This document shows, one piece after another, positions 24,201-31,281 of a stretch of DNA of 64,000 nt. The position numbers and the translations under genes are program-made. The stretch is from Thermocrispum municipale DSM 44069. Lineage in GTDB: Bacteria; Actinomycetota; Actinomycetes; Mycobacteriales; Pseudonocardiaceae. The DNA is taken from NCBI RefSeq assembly GCF_000427825.1, contig NZ_KE386593.1, forward strand, positions 219,253 to 283,252. The letters run 5' to 3'. Numbering within the stretch: position 1 is the stretch's first letter; every line of letters starts with the position of its first letter. Below the pieces are notes generated by a model, which had not been told where the DNA came from, searched no databases, and was given only the letters and a program-made list of their open reading frames with translations.

Positions 24201-25054
24201 ACGACGAGCACGAGATCCAGCGGCTGCGGCGTGAGGTCGACGCGGTCCAGGAAGCCGCACGGGTGCTGCACACGCCGGTCCCCGACGGCATGGACGTGGT
24301 GCTCTGCGACGCGGGCGCGCTGCTCATGCCGCAGGACGCCGTCGTGCGGGACTGGATCGTCTATCACCGCTCGTGGGAGCCGGCCGAAGCCGCCCTGCTG
24401 CACCGGTTGATGACCGAGCGGCCCGGCGCGTTCCTCGACGTCGGCGCGCACGTCGGCTACCACACGCTGCGCCTGCTGCGGTCCTGCCCGCAGGTCGAGA
24501 AGGCTATCGCGGTCGAGGTGCATCCGACCAATTTCGAGTGCCTCGAACGCAACGTCACGGTGAACCTGCCTGAGTCGGTGGCCTCCCGCGTGCACCTGTT
24601 GCCGGTGGCCGCGTGGGACAACGACGGCGTGGTCGAGCTGATCAACCCGGACGACGACAACAGCGGCGACCATCGCGTCCGCGCCAGCCGGTCCGCGGAC
24701 GAGAAGTCGGAGATGCCCGCGGTGCGGCTGGATCACGTGCCCGAAGTCCGGTCCGCGACGGTCACCGTGGTGAAGGTGGACCTGCAGGGCAGGGACCACC
24801 GCGCGCTGGCCGGGTTGACCGAGGTGCTGAACCGGGACAAGCCCGACGTGGTGTGCGAGTTCTGCCCGGAGGCCATCGAGGAACTGGGCGACGATCCGCT
24901 CTCCGCACTGGACCTGTACCGGCAGCTGGGCTACGACGTGGTGATGGTGGGCACAGACCGCCCGAAGGAGGGTTCCGTCGACGACGCCGACCTCGTACGG
25001 TTGGCGCGCGCCGAGAAGACGGGATTCCTCACGTTGTGGCTGCATCCACGCTGA
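21284..25054 (+). CDS. Trifunctional GT-GT4-FkbM methyltransferase fusion
   Basis: A 1256-residue cytosolic protein with three catalytic modules. The N-terminal glycosyltransferase-like domain (about 10-300) has a DxD-like LDPDI (115-117) and LTPHFTEPLP, FNLGFLAT. A GT4 retaining glycosyltransferase (about 445-810) has NLAGYLTAELGLGEMGR, FDFNSVGERKNPWGLVKAF and the EX7E motif in SEGFGLTVAEAMARALPV (about residue 688). An Ala/Glu coiled coil (about 860-1010) follows. The C-terminal FkbM-type methyltransferase (about 1040-1256) has FLDVGAHVGYHTLRL, KAIAVEVHPTNFECLERN and VVKVDLQG. It overlaps the preceding gene by 11 bases. It probably builds and O-methylates one oligosaccharide on one scaffold; acceptor unknown. 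Confidence 0.9.
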   Translation: MAAEDHDTTVQVTACTVVARNYVPAARVLARSYRRQHPDHEFVIAVIDADVAGAGPDLTEVTEANIIGPSEFGIAEQDYLRMATAYDVTELATAVKPYVLRELRRKGRDVVIYLDPDITVYRPMPEVAELAREHQLVLTPHFTEPLPRDGLEPGEAVIMGTGVFNLGFLATGPGSEEFLDFWAERLRHDAIVAPEEQLFTDQRWVDQVPALFEHTVLRDPGFNVAYWNLHERPLTKTADGTVTAGGSPLRFFHFSGYRPERPWLLTLHCARKPRVLLSEHPVLRELCDAYGAALREAGYAETLESIPYGFNKFPDGTPLTKSMRRVFRAGWVAAEGPDVNLPSPRLRPEIPPHAFGPDGGSALREWLTSPEDQAQAAAGLHRLAMAAWHSRVDLQLAFPKPTGQDAEAFRHWCAGSGVSEGLLPEWAVPGEPGPKTSPEDTFGVNLAGYLTAELGLGEMGRIVHKAIAQAGIDVVSVVEERSLSNRTGVQHDGTVGRPRFPVTVLAVNADQTPVILANYPELAHERYTIGLWAWELEDFPAWQHNAFDLVDEVWTVSDFCREAIAAAATVPVKTIPVPVRDPGEPARRERRAGDVVRFLFAFDFNSVGERKNPWGLVKAFQRAFPGRDDVRLTIKAINGDKNPHNAERLRVLAAGDERIELVERYLSVAELDELYRSADCYVSLHRSEGFGLTVAEAMARALPVISTDYSSTTEFFDETTGWPIPYRLVPVGEGNFPYHADAVWADPDLEAAAAAMREVADNPEEAARRGRAAREHILRTRTMKAASEWMATQLRQAYDKWQARRAAAAAQAAPVDPLDPLRAARGKVDQAPNPNTPSRLPGAPAMRKAVLRALDHYDVHQRGVHAALAEGVEQSNALLLARIESLEARLAAQDAMLAEKVRIEVDRVASPAAKRASHAIREVNAVADKLAELRAALAHTPTSSDLDKLSDRIQRYESWTHEMFATRDARADNDEHEIQRLRREVDAVQEAARVLHTPVPDGMDVVLCDAGALLMPQDAVVRDWIVYHRSWEPAEAALLHRLMTERPGAFLDVGAHVGYHTLRLLRSCPQVEKAIAVEVHPTNFECLERNVTVNLPESVASRVHLLPVAAWDNDGVVELINPDDDNSGDHRVRASRSADEKSEMPAVRLDHVPEVRSATVTVVKVDLQGRDHRALAGLTEVLNRDKPDVVCEFCPEAIEELGDDPLSALDLYRQLGYDVVMVGTDRPKEGSVDDADLVRLARAEKTGFLTLWLHPR

Positions 25055-25076
25055 TCCGGCGCTTCGGGGGTTGGCG

Positions 25077-25703
25077 ATGAGGTCGAGCAGAGCGGGTCGG
25101 ATCGTCACGACCGTCGTCGCCGCCATCGTGATCGTCACGCTGGGCGTCACCGGTTGGCTGGCGTGGGGTCAGCATCTGCCGCTCAAGCACGCCCGCGGTG
25201 CCCCGCCGATCGGCGAGTCGGGCCGCTCCCCGGTCGACCCGATGGCCGTCGCCGAGATCGGTGGCGCCAAGGAGAACTACGCGACGGTGGACTCGCTGGC
25301 CGCGGTGGCCGGCCAGCGGATGTTGACTCGCGAGGAACTGCTGGCCCTCCACGAGAACGGCGCGGACCGGGTGCGGCTGGCGGTCAGCAAGTTCGACAGT
25401 GGCCGGGCCATCGTGTTGCTGGTGCAGATGCCGAGCAGGCACCGGGCGCGCCTGGCCACCGAGGAACTCGCCGCCCTGCAACGGGACTACGGCTTCGAGC
25501 GGGCGGACAAGCCGACTCCGCCGGGTGTCCACGCGGGCGTGATCGGGATGGACAACCCGGCGGAACCAGGCGGGCGGGCGCACTACCAGCACGGCGACAT
25601 CGTGGTGCGGGTGGAGTTTCGCGGACCGCGTCGCGCATCGGCCGAGGCGAAGTTCTTCCAGGTCCTCACCGCGCAGATCCAGGCGGTCGAGCCGGATGAC
25701 TGA
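25077..25703 (+). CDS. Single-pass envelope protein carrying the third copy of the shared C-terminal module
   Basis: A 208-residue protein. The N-terminal membrane anchor RIVTTVVAAIVIVTLGVTGWLAW leaves the rest outside. The C-terminal half ends GRAHYQHGDIVVRVEFRGP.., aligning with the ends of the proteins encoded at 17772 (YRVIYTSGTKTIRLGIV) and 20056 (IRAHYLSGNVIVRIELR). It lacks the SWQEEL cytoplasmic part. The ATG at 25077 with GGGGG eight bases upstream is preferred over a TTG at 25071. It overlaps the next gene by eight bases. The family is not recognised. Confidence 0.78.
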   Translation: MRSSRAGRIVTTVVAAIVIVTLGVTGWLAWGQHLPLKHARGAPPIGESGRSPVDPMAVAEIGGAKENYATVDSLAAVAGQRMLTREELLALHENGADRVRLAVSKFDSGRAIVLLVQMPSRHRARLATEELAALQRDYGFERADKPTPPGVHAGVIGMDNPAEPGGRAHYQHGDIVVRVEFRGPRRASAEAKFFQVLTAQIQAVEPDD

Positions 25704-26877
25704 CACGACACGGCTGCGACCGGAACCGGATCGGCCGCCGGTCCCACAGGCCTGGCAACCGGCAGGAGCCGACCCGTGGGCGGAAGCAGCGAACTGGACC
25801 ACCCAGCCCATCCCGGTGGTCCAGGACGAACCCGAACCTCCGCGGCCCGCGGGCATGTACGTCACGGCGGCGGTGGGTGCGGTGCTGGTGCTGTACAGCT
25901 ACCTGGTCGCGCTCTGGCCGGTGCGCCACGGCTTCACTCCCGACCTGGTGCTGGCCGTCCGGGAGTGGGTGACGTTCCCGCTCGGGATCGGCGCCGACTT
26001 CGGGCTGTTCGGTGTCGGGCTGCTGCTGGCCGCGGGCGGGTTCTGGGCGTGCAGCCGCCTCGCCGAGCCCGGTGGTCGCGGCCGGTTGCTCTGGCGGGTC
26101 GTGGCGCTCGGGTACCTGCCGTACCTGCTGGCCGGCCTGATCAGCTTCGTGCTGCTGTTCGGTGACGCCGAGCCGCTGACCGAGCCGCGGCGGGCCGATC
26201 CGGACGGCATGACGTTGCCGATGAATCTGCTGCTGGTCGACCGGGTGACCGGGCAGGACGCGCTGATCGGGCTGGGGTGGGGCGTCACCGCCGCCGCGTT
26301 CATCGCGGTGTTGATCGCAGTCACGGCGCCGATGCTGACCCGTGGCCGGTGGCTCGCGCTCGGCGGGCTTGCGCTCCAGTTGGTCGTGATCGGGCTGATC
26401 GCGTTGACCGGAACCGATGCGGGCGGCTGGTACCACGAGTTCGGGCAGCTGGTGACGTGGTGCTTGTTCGGGCTCGTCGGGCAGCTCGCGTGGATCGTCC
26501 GCAGGCACCCGGGATCGGGCTGGGCGGCCGCCCCGCTGGGCGTCGGCTGCCTGGTGGTCATCGTCGCGGCCGAGCGTGGGTATGCCGCACAGGCCGCGCA
26601 GTGGCTGCCGCTGACGTTCACATTCGTGGCGCTGGTGACGTTGCTGGCCGTGCGAGCTTGCGCCCACGGTGGTCGAGTGGACCGCGCTCGTCTCGTCCGT
26701 TGGCTGGGGTCGCGCGCGTACCCGGCGGCGCTGCTGGCTTGTGCCATCGGCTATCCGCTGCTTGGCGTGCTCTACCACGCCAAGCTGCCGTTCGGGCTCG
26801 CCGTCGTCATCGCACTGGCGGTGACGTTGGCACTGGCAGAGGCCGTCCATCGGCTGGGTGCGGTGATCGCGCGATGA
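25696..26877 (+). CDS. Polytopic membrane protein, possibly a degenerate acyltransferase-3
   Basis: A 393-residue protein with a Pro-rich cytoplasmic start (about 1-50) and about ten hydrophobic helices. Its last 60 residues (WLGSRAYPAALLACAIGYPLLG..) match the layout of the end of the acyltransferase encoded next (WSARTYAIYLLHPLCLYPML..). However, the N-terminal helix lacks the RxxA..H signature of active acyltransferase-3 proteins. It overlaps both neighbours (eight bases upstream, ATGA downstream), so it is part of a tight operon. It may be a structural or flippase-like partner, or an inactive paralogue. Function unknown. Confidence 0.75.
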   Translation: MTDTTRLRPEPDRPPVPQAWQPAGADPWAEAANWTTQPIPVVQDEPEPPRPAGMYVTAAVGAVLVLYSYLVALWPVRHGFTPDLVLAVREWVTFPLGIGADFGLFGVGLLLAAGGFWACSRLAEPGGRGRLLWRVVALGYLPYLLAGLISFVLLFGDAEPLTEPRRADPDGMTLPMNLLLVDRVTGQDALIGLGWGVTAAAFIAVLIAVTAPMLTRGRWLALGGLALQLVVIGLIALTGTDAGGWYHEFGQLVTWCLFGLVGQLAWIVRRHPGSGWAAAPLGVGCLVVIVAAERGYAAQAAQWLPLTFTFVALVTLLAVRACAHGGRVDRARLVRWLGSRAYPAALLACAIGYPLLGVLYHAKLPFGLAVVIALAVTLALAEAVHRLGAVIAR

Positions 26878-27971
26878 CGGCGCCGGCCGGCGGGAAGACC
26901 CGCTACTACGGTCTCGACCTGTTGCGGGTGCTGGCGTCGTTGCTGGTCGTCTACACCCACATCGCCGGCTGGTACTCGACGCGCGGACACGAGTGGTGGG
27001 CGTCGGCCTGGGTCGACCAGGACGTGATCGCCCCACTGCACCTGAACCCGAACCTGTCGTTCGTCGGCGTCTCCACGTTTCTGGTGGTCAGCGGCCTGGT
27101 CGTGACGCACGTGGCCAGCAGGGAGACGGCGCCGCAATTCCTCCGCCGACGGCTGGTGCGGATCTTCCCGCTGTTGCTGCTGGTGTCGCTGGCCGCGTGG
27201 ATCTTGATCAACATCGGCGTCTACACGTCGGAAAGCAAGCAGAAGTCGATGGACGTGCTCGACTTGCTGACCGGCTCGACCCTGCTCGGGTTCTTCACCG
27301 ACCCGGAAGTGATCATCATCGGCCCGGCGTGGACGCTGCTGGTGCAGATCTTCTTCTACGCCTACGTCGCCGCGACCATCCCGCTGCTGCGCCGCCAGGC
27401 GTGGATCCCGCCCGCGCTGGCCGCCGCGCTGGTGATCATCGTCCTCGGCGTCACCAGCCACGGGGAGGACGTGGCCACCCGGCGGTTCGGCATCATCGCC
27501 GCGTACTTCCCGGTGCTGATCATCGGCATGCTGGTTTCGCTGGTGCGTTCCGGCAAGGTTCCGATGGCCGCGGGTGTCGGTATCGGCTCGGTGCATTTCC
27601 TGCTGTTCGTGTGGGCCGACCGGATCGGTGGGCACTTCCACACCGGCACCGAGCACCCCCGCACGCTCGCGCTGGTCTTCTGCGTGGTCGTGCTGGCCAT
27701 GGCGTCGTCGGACCGGGTCAGCCGAGCGAAGCTGACGAAAGCGTGGTCAGCCCGCACGTACGCGATCTACCTGCTGCACCCGCTGTGCCTGTACCCGATG
27801 CTCGACGGCCTTTCGCCCACGTTGGGCACGGACCTCACGCTCGTGCTGGCCTTGCTGCTGCTGGCAGCGGTCACCGAGATCGCCCATCGGTTCTTCGAAG
27901 CGCCGATCAACCGATGGGTGCGCGCCCGGGAGAAGCGGGCCGATGCGCGCCCTCGGGTTCCCGCGCGGTGA
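26874..27971 (+). CDS. Acyltransferase-3 (OafA-like) integral membrane O-acyltransferase
   Basis: A 365-residue, about ten-helix enzyme. The first helix has the family signature LDLLRVLASLLVVYTHIAGWY, including the Arg and the catalytic-site His. FVGVSTFLVVSGLVVTHV and FLRRRLVRIFPLLLL are also standard, and the end ARTYAIYLLHPLCLY is typical. Family knowledge: these proteins move acetyl or succinyl groups onto surface sugars, antibiotics or lipids. The context (glycosyltransferases and methyltransferases just upstream) suggests acylation of the same glycan. The ATG at 26874 overlaps the upstream stop. The 3' end overlaps the convergent gene at 27907 by 65 bases. Confidence 0.9.
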   Translation: MTAPAGGKTRYYGLDLLRVLASLLVVYTHIAGWYSTRGHEWWASAWVDQDVIAPLHLNPNLSFVGVSTFLVVSGLVVTHVASRETAPQFLRRRLVRIFPLLLLVSLAAWILINIGVYTSESKQKSMDVLDLLTGSTLLGFFTDPEVIIIGPAWTLLVQIFFYAYVAATIPLLRRQAWIPPALAAALVIIVLGVTSHGEDVATRRFGIIAAYFPVLIIGMLVSLVRSGKVPMAAGVGIGSVHFLLFVWADRIGGHFHTGTEHPRTLALVFCVVVLAMASSDRVSRAKLTKAWSARTYAIYLLHPLCLYPMLDGLSPTLGTDLTLVLALLLLAAVTEIAHRFFEAPINRWVRAREKRADARPRVPAR

Positions 27972-28872
27972 CGCGGCGCTGAGCACGGATGAGGACCAGG
28001 GCGAGCAGCGCGCCACCCAGCAGCTGCGCCAGGGCGCCGACGACCTCCATCGTGTCCGCCCGGGCCACCACGGTGGCCCCACCCAGCACGGTGAGCACTC
28101 CCCACGCGCCCCACGCGACCAGTGAGGACGCTCCGAACCACCCGGCAAGCATGGGCGGGGCGAACCGGCGGCCGCCGTACGGATAGAAGCCCACCACGCC
28201 GACGACGGCCGCCAACGCGAACAGCGTCCGCACCACGGCCACGGCCGCGGCGGACGACTGAACCTCACTCGGCTGGAACGCATCGACGAGCAGCAACACC
28301 GCGGCGGTCAACGCCAACGGCGAACCCACCGCGGTCAGCGACCACTCCGTGCCGGACAGCTTCGGTGTGCGCGCGGTGAAGACCTGCGGCCAGCGCGAAC
28401 GCGCATAGAACCAGAAGGCCGCCACGAGGAAGATCCCCAGCAGCATGAACCCGCCGTACACCAAGGGGTACACCCATCCGGCCAGTGGTAACGCGGCCTG
28501 CGGCGGTGGGGCGTCGACCAGCGCGGTCGCGACGACGGCCACCGGTATACCGACCACGATCGGCCCGAGCAGTCCACAACCGACGAAAACCGGCAGCAAC
28601 ACCAGCCACGCGGGCACCCGCTGACCCCACGGGTAGGTGAACGCGAGCACCAGAGCGATCGCGGCCGCGTCCATCGCGAGCGTGAGCACGTTGAGCACCA
28701 GCAGCGAGCCGTCGTCGCCGAATTGTGGGTCGGTGATGCCCACCCGCGACCCGGTCACCCAGAGCACCTTGAGCACCAGATACGGCACCGCGCTGACGAT
28801 CGCCGCGTAGCAGAGAGCCCGCCGGGTGAGGCTCGGCCGCTCCGCCTCGGCCGTCCCGGGTTCGCTGATCAC
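27907..28872 (-). CDS. Eight-helix membrane protein of unknown function
   Basis: A 321-residue hydrophobic protein with about eight helices (AAIVSAVPYLVLKVLWV near the start, GLLGPIVVGIPVAVVATALV, MLLGIFLVAAFWFYARS). The C-terminal tail is basic. No catalytic residues stand out. The GTG at 28872 follows TACTCT by seven bases with no ribosome site, so it is probably leaderless. It overlaps the convergent acyltransferase gene by 65 bases. I do not recognise the family; similar membrane proteins are scattered through actinobacterial genomes. Confidence 0.75.
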   Translation of the reverse strand: MISEPGTAEAERPSLTRRALCYAAIVSAVPYLVLKVLWVTGSRVGITDPQFGDDGSLLVLNVLTLAMDAAAIALVLAFTYPWGQRVPAWLVLLPVFVGCGLLGPIVVGIPVAVVATALVDAPPPQAALPLAGWVYPLVYGGFMLLGIFLVAAFWFYARSRWPQVFTARTPKLSGTEWSLTAVGSPLALTAAVLLLVDAFQPSEVQSSAAAVAVVRTLFALAAVVGVVGFYPYGGRRFAPPMLAGWFGASSLVAWGAWGVLTVLGGATVVARADTMEVVGALAQLLGGALLALVLIRAQRRVTAREPEGAHRPASPGRAPIG

Positions 28873-28879
28873 CTCGGCC

Positions 28880-28885
28880 AGAGTA
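28880..28885 (-). promoter_or_regulatory. Leaderless -10 box for the eight-helix protein
   Basis: The minus strand reads TACTCT, seven bases, then the GTG at 28872. There is no Shine-Dalgarno sequence between them. Confidence 0.45.
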
Positions 28886-28951
28886 GAGCGCGAGGCGGAC
28901 GCTTACGTGGCATTTGTGCACGCGTCGCCGGATCGGCGGAGCCAGAGGCGG

Positions 28952-29059
28952 CTGTCCCCGGCATACCGGTGTGGCTGCCGTGTCGTGCTGCTGTCCCCTG
29001 GCATACCGGTGTGGCTGCCGTGCCGGGCGCCCGTCCCCGGTCAGACCGGTGTGGCCGCC
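28952..29059. repeat. Three tandem imperfect repeats, 39-41 bp period
   Basis: CTGTCCCCGGCATACCGGTGTGGCTGCCGTG is at 28952-28982, a near-identical copy at 28991-29022, and a diverged copy at 29032-29059. The last copy contains the stop codon and final codons (ATPV) of the molybdoenzyme gene, so the array seems to have grown from that gene's 3' end. Confidence 0.75.
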
Positions 29060-31188
29060 AGGGCCCGCACGGTGACCCGCTGCCCGGACAGCGCCGCCGT
29101 CCCGGTCAGCTCGTCCACACAGGAGTCGTCGGTGACGTCGTTGATGCTGACGCCCGGGTTCTTGGTCGCCACGGACAGCCGCACCCCTCGCCTGCCGTGT
29201 CCCCAACCGTGCGGCAGGCTCACCACGCCCGGCATGACCTCGTCGCTGACCTCGACCGGCACCCGGACCTCGCCCACCGCCGAGGACAGCAACGCCTCTT
29301 CGCCGTCGGCCAGTCCGAGCCGCTGCGCGTCCGAAGGGTGAACGAGCAGCGTGCACCGCGGCTTGCCCTTGACCAGCCGCTGGGAGTTGTGCATCCACGA
29401 GTTGTTGCTGCGCAGCTGCCGCCGTCCGATGAGCACCAGCTCCCCCGGCTCCCAGGCTTCCATCCGCCGGCGGAGCCGAGGCAGGTCGTCCAGGTACTCC
29501 CGCGGCGCCAGATGGATCTTCTTGCCCTTGGTGGCCAGCCGCTCGGGGAACCGCCGCTCCAGCGGGCCGAGGTCCACGCCGTGCGGCCGTTTCCGCAGTT
29601 TGCGCAGCGACAGCCCACCGCGAAGAGTGCCGTGCGGGCCGGCCCGCAGGCCGAGGTCGACGATGCCTTCCGGCCCGAGCTTGCGCAGCATCGAGACGCT
29701 CAGCCGCCCTGCTTGGCGCAGCAGGAGGAAGTCCGGTCCGAGGATGCGCGCGGCCAGCTCGAGGCAGATCTCCCAGTCGTGCCGCTGGTGCTCGCCTCGT
29801 CCGAACATCGCCGGGCTGTACTTCGCCCAGTTCCGCGCCGACACCAGCGTGAGCAGCAGCTCGTAGTGGGACCGCTCCAACGGCCCGGTGGGCGGCAGGA
29901 TGACGTCGGCGTGCCGCGTCGTCTCGTTGATGTAGGGGTCGATGCTGACCATGAACTCCAGGTCGTCCAGCGCCGCGTCCAGTTGCCGACCGTTCGGCGT
30001 GGACAGCACCGGATTCCCCGCTGCGGTGATCAACGCGCGCAGCTGCCCCTGGCCCGGTGTGGTGATCTCCTCCGCCAGCGTGGCCACCGGCAGCTCGCCA
30101 CCGAACTCCGGCAACCCGCGGACCCGGCTGCGGTACCTGCCGAAGCTTCCGGCGTGACCGGTCATCGTCGCCAGTGGCACGGGGTCGATCGCCGGGGTGC
30201 TCAACATGTACCCGCCGGGCTCGTCCAGATGCCCGGTCAGGGCATTGACCACGACCACCAGCCACGTGGCGAGGCCGCCGAACTCCTGGGTGCAGACCCC
30301 GACCCGGCCGTAGAGCACCGCCCGCTGGGTGGTCGCCAGTGCGCGAGCCAGTTCCCGGACCCGCTCGGCGGAAACGCCCGTCACGGGAGCAGTTCGCTCC
30401 GGTGGGAACTCCTCGGCGGCGGCGCGCAGCTCACCCAGTCCGGTCATCCGGTCGGCGAGCCGTCCCGGCCGCACCAGATCTTCCGCGAAAAGCACGTTGA
30501 CCACCGACAACAGCATCAGCGCGTCGGTGCCGGGCCGGATGAAGATGTGCTCGGCCGAGTTCGCGGACTCCGTCCGCCGCGGGTCGATGACGACGACCCG
30601 GCCGCGGTCACGGACGGCCCGCAGCCGCTTACGCATGTTCGGCGCGGTCATGACGCTGCCGTTGGAGACCAGCGGGTTGGCACCGAGACACACGAACAGG
30701 TCGGTGCGGTCGATGTCCGGCACCGGCAACAACGCCTGATGCCCGAACATCAGCAGCGCGGCCAGCATGTGCGGCAGCTGATCCACCGACGTGGCCGAGT
30801 AGACGTGCCGGCTCCCCAACGAGCGGAACAGGGGCAGCCCGAACAACAGCAGGCCGAGATTGTGCGCGGTCGGGTTGCCGTAGTAGACGCCGAGCGCTTC
30901 CTTGCCGTGGCGGCTGCGGACCGCCCGCAGCCGCTCGCCCACCAGATCGAACGCCTCGTCCCAGTCGACCTCGACGAACTCGCCGTCCCGCTTGACCACC
31001 GGACGCTTGAGCCGGTCCGGGTCGTGGTGCAGGTCCGCGAGCGCGGTCGCCTTCGGGCAGATGTAGCCCTGGGAGATCGGGTCGCGTTCGTCGCCACGGA
31101 TGTCGACGACCCGGTCGCCGTCGGTGGTGACGGTGATGCCGCAGGTGGCCTCGCACAGCGTGCAGCTGGCGTGGTGGATCTCGACCAT
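29041..31188 (-). CDS. Molybdopterin-dependent oxidoreductase (formate dehydrogenase/nitrate reductase superfamily)
   Basis: A 715-residue cytosolic enzyme. The N-terminal [4Fe-4S] motif is CTLCEATC with a fourth Cys in GYICPKATA. Bis-MGD binding blocks are YGNPTAHNLGL, CLGANPLVSNGS, VIDPRRTESAN and, in the C-terminal cap, LVHPSDAQRLGLADGE and SLPHGWGH. No twin-arginine signal is present. At the usual metal-ligand region the sequence reads YSATSVDQLPHM, without the Cys or Sec of classical formate dehydrogenases. The ATG at 31188 has GGAG eight bases upstream, and a TAGCCT -10 box at 31218-31223 fits a short leader. Electron partner and substrate cannot be read from the sequence. Confidence 0.88.
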   Translation of the reverse strand: MVEIHHASCTLCEATCGITVTTDGDRVVDIRGDERDPISQGYICPKATALADLHHDPDRLKRPVVKRDGEFVEVDWDEAFDLVGERLRAVRSRHGKEALGVYYGNPTAHNLGLLLFGLPLFRSLGSRHVYSATSVDQLPHMLAALLMFGHQALLPVPDIDRTDLFVCLGANPLVSNGSVMTAPNMRKRLRAVRDRGRVVVIDPRRTESANSAEHIFIRPGTDALMLLSVVNVLFAEDLVRPGRLADRMTGLGELRAAAEEFPPERTAPVTGVSAERVRELARALATTQRAVLYGRVGVCTQEFGGLATWLVVVVNALTGHLDEPGGYMLSTPAIDPVPLATMTGHAGSFGRYRSRVRGLPEFGGELPVATLAEEITTPGQGQLRALITAAGNPVLSTPNGRQLDAALDDLEFMVSIDPYINETTRHADVILPPTGPLERSHYELLLTLVSARNWAKYSPAMFGRGEHQRHDWEICLELAARILGPDFLLLRQAGRLSVSMLRKLGPEGIVDLGLRAGPHGTLRGGLSLRKLRKRPHGVDLGPLERRFPERLATKGKKIHLAPREYLDDLPRLRRRMEAWEPGELVLIGRRQLRSNNSWMHNSQRLVKGKPRCTLLVHPSDAQRLGLADGEEALLSSAVGEVRVPVEVSDEVMPGVVSLPHGWGHGRRGVRLSVATKNPGVSINDVTDDSCVDELTGTAALSGQRVTVRALAATPV

Positions 31189-31268
31189 CGCACCGCTCCG
31201 TCCTCGGGATGAACCCAAGGCTACGGCCGGCGGCCGAAGCTGGACAAACGTCTGAAGTGAACGTCAGT

Positions 31269-31274
31269 TAATCT
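31269..31274 (+). promoter_or_regulatory. Leaderless -10 box for the SDR dehydrogenase
   Basis: TAATCT ends seven bases before the ATG at 31282. No ribosome site is present in the gap. Confidence 0.45.
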
Positions 31275-31281
31275 CCGCAGC

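Noticed and set aside
21521..25150. 1209-codon open frame antisense to the GT-GT-FkbM gene
   Set aside because: Same codon-shadow effect; composition is His/Arg/Gln/Val-rich with no domain, and the sense strand has clear catalytic motifs.
29041..31188. In-frame UGA selenocysteine formate dehydrogenase
   Set aside because: The reading frame has no internal TGA and no SECIS-like hairpin stands out; the ligand region reads Ser/Ala.
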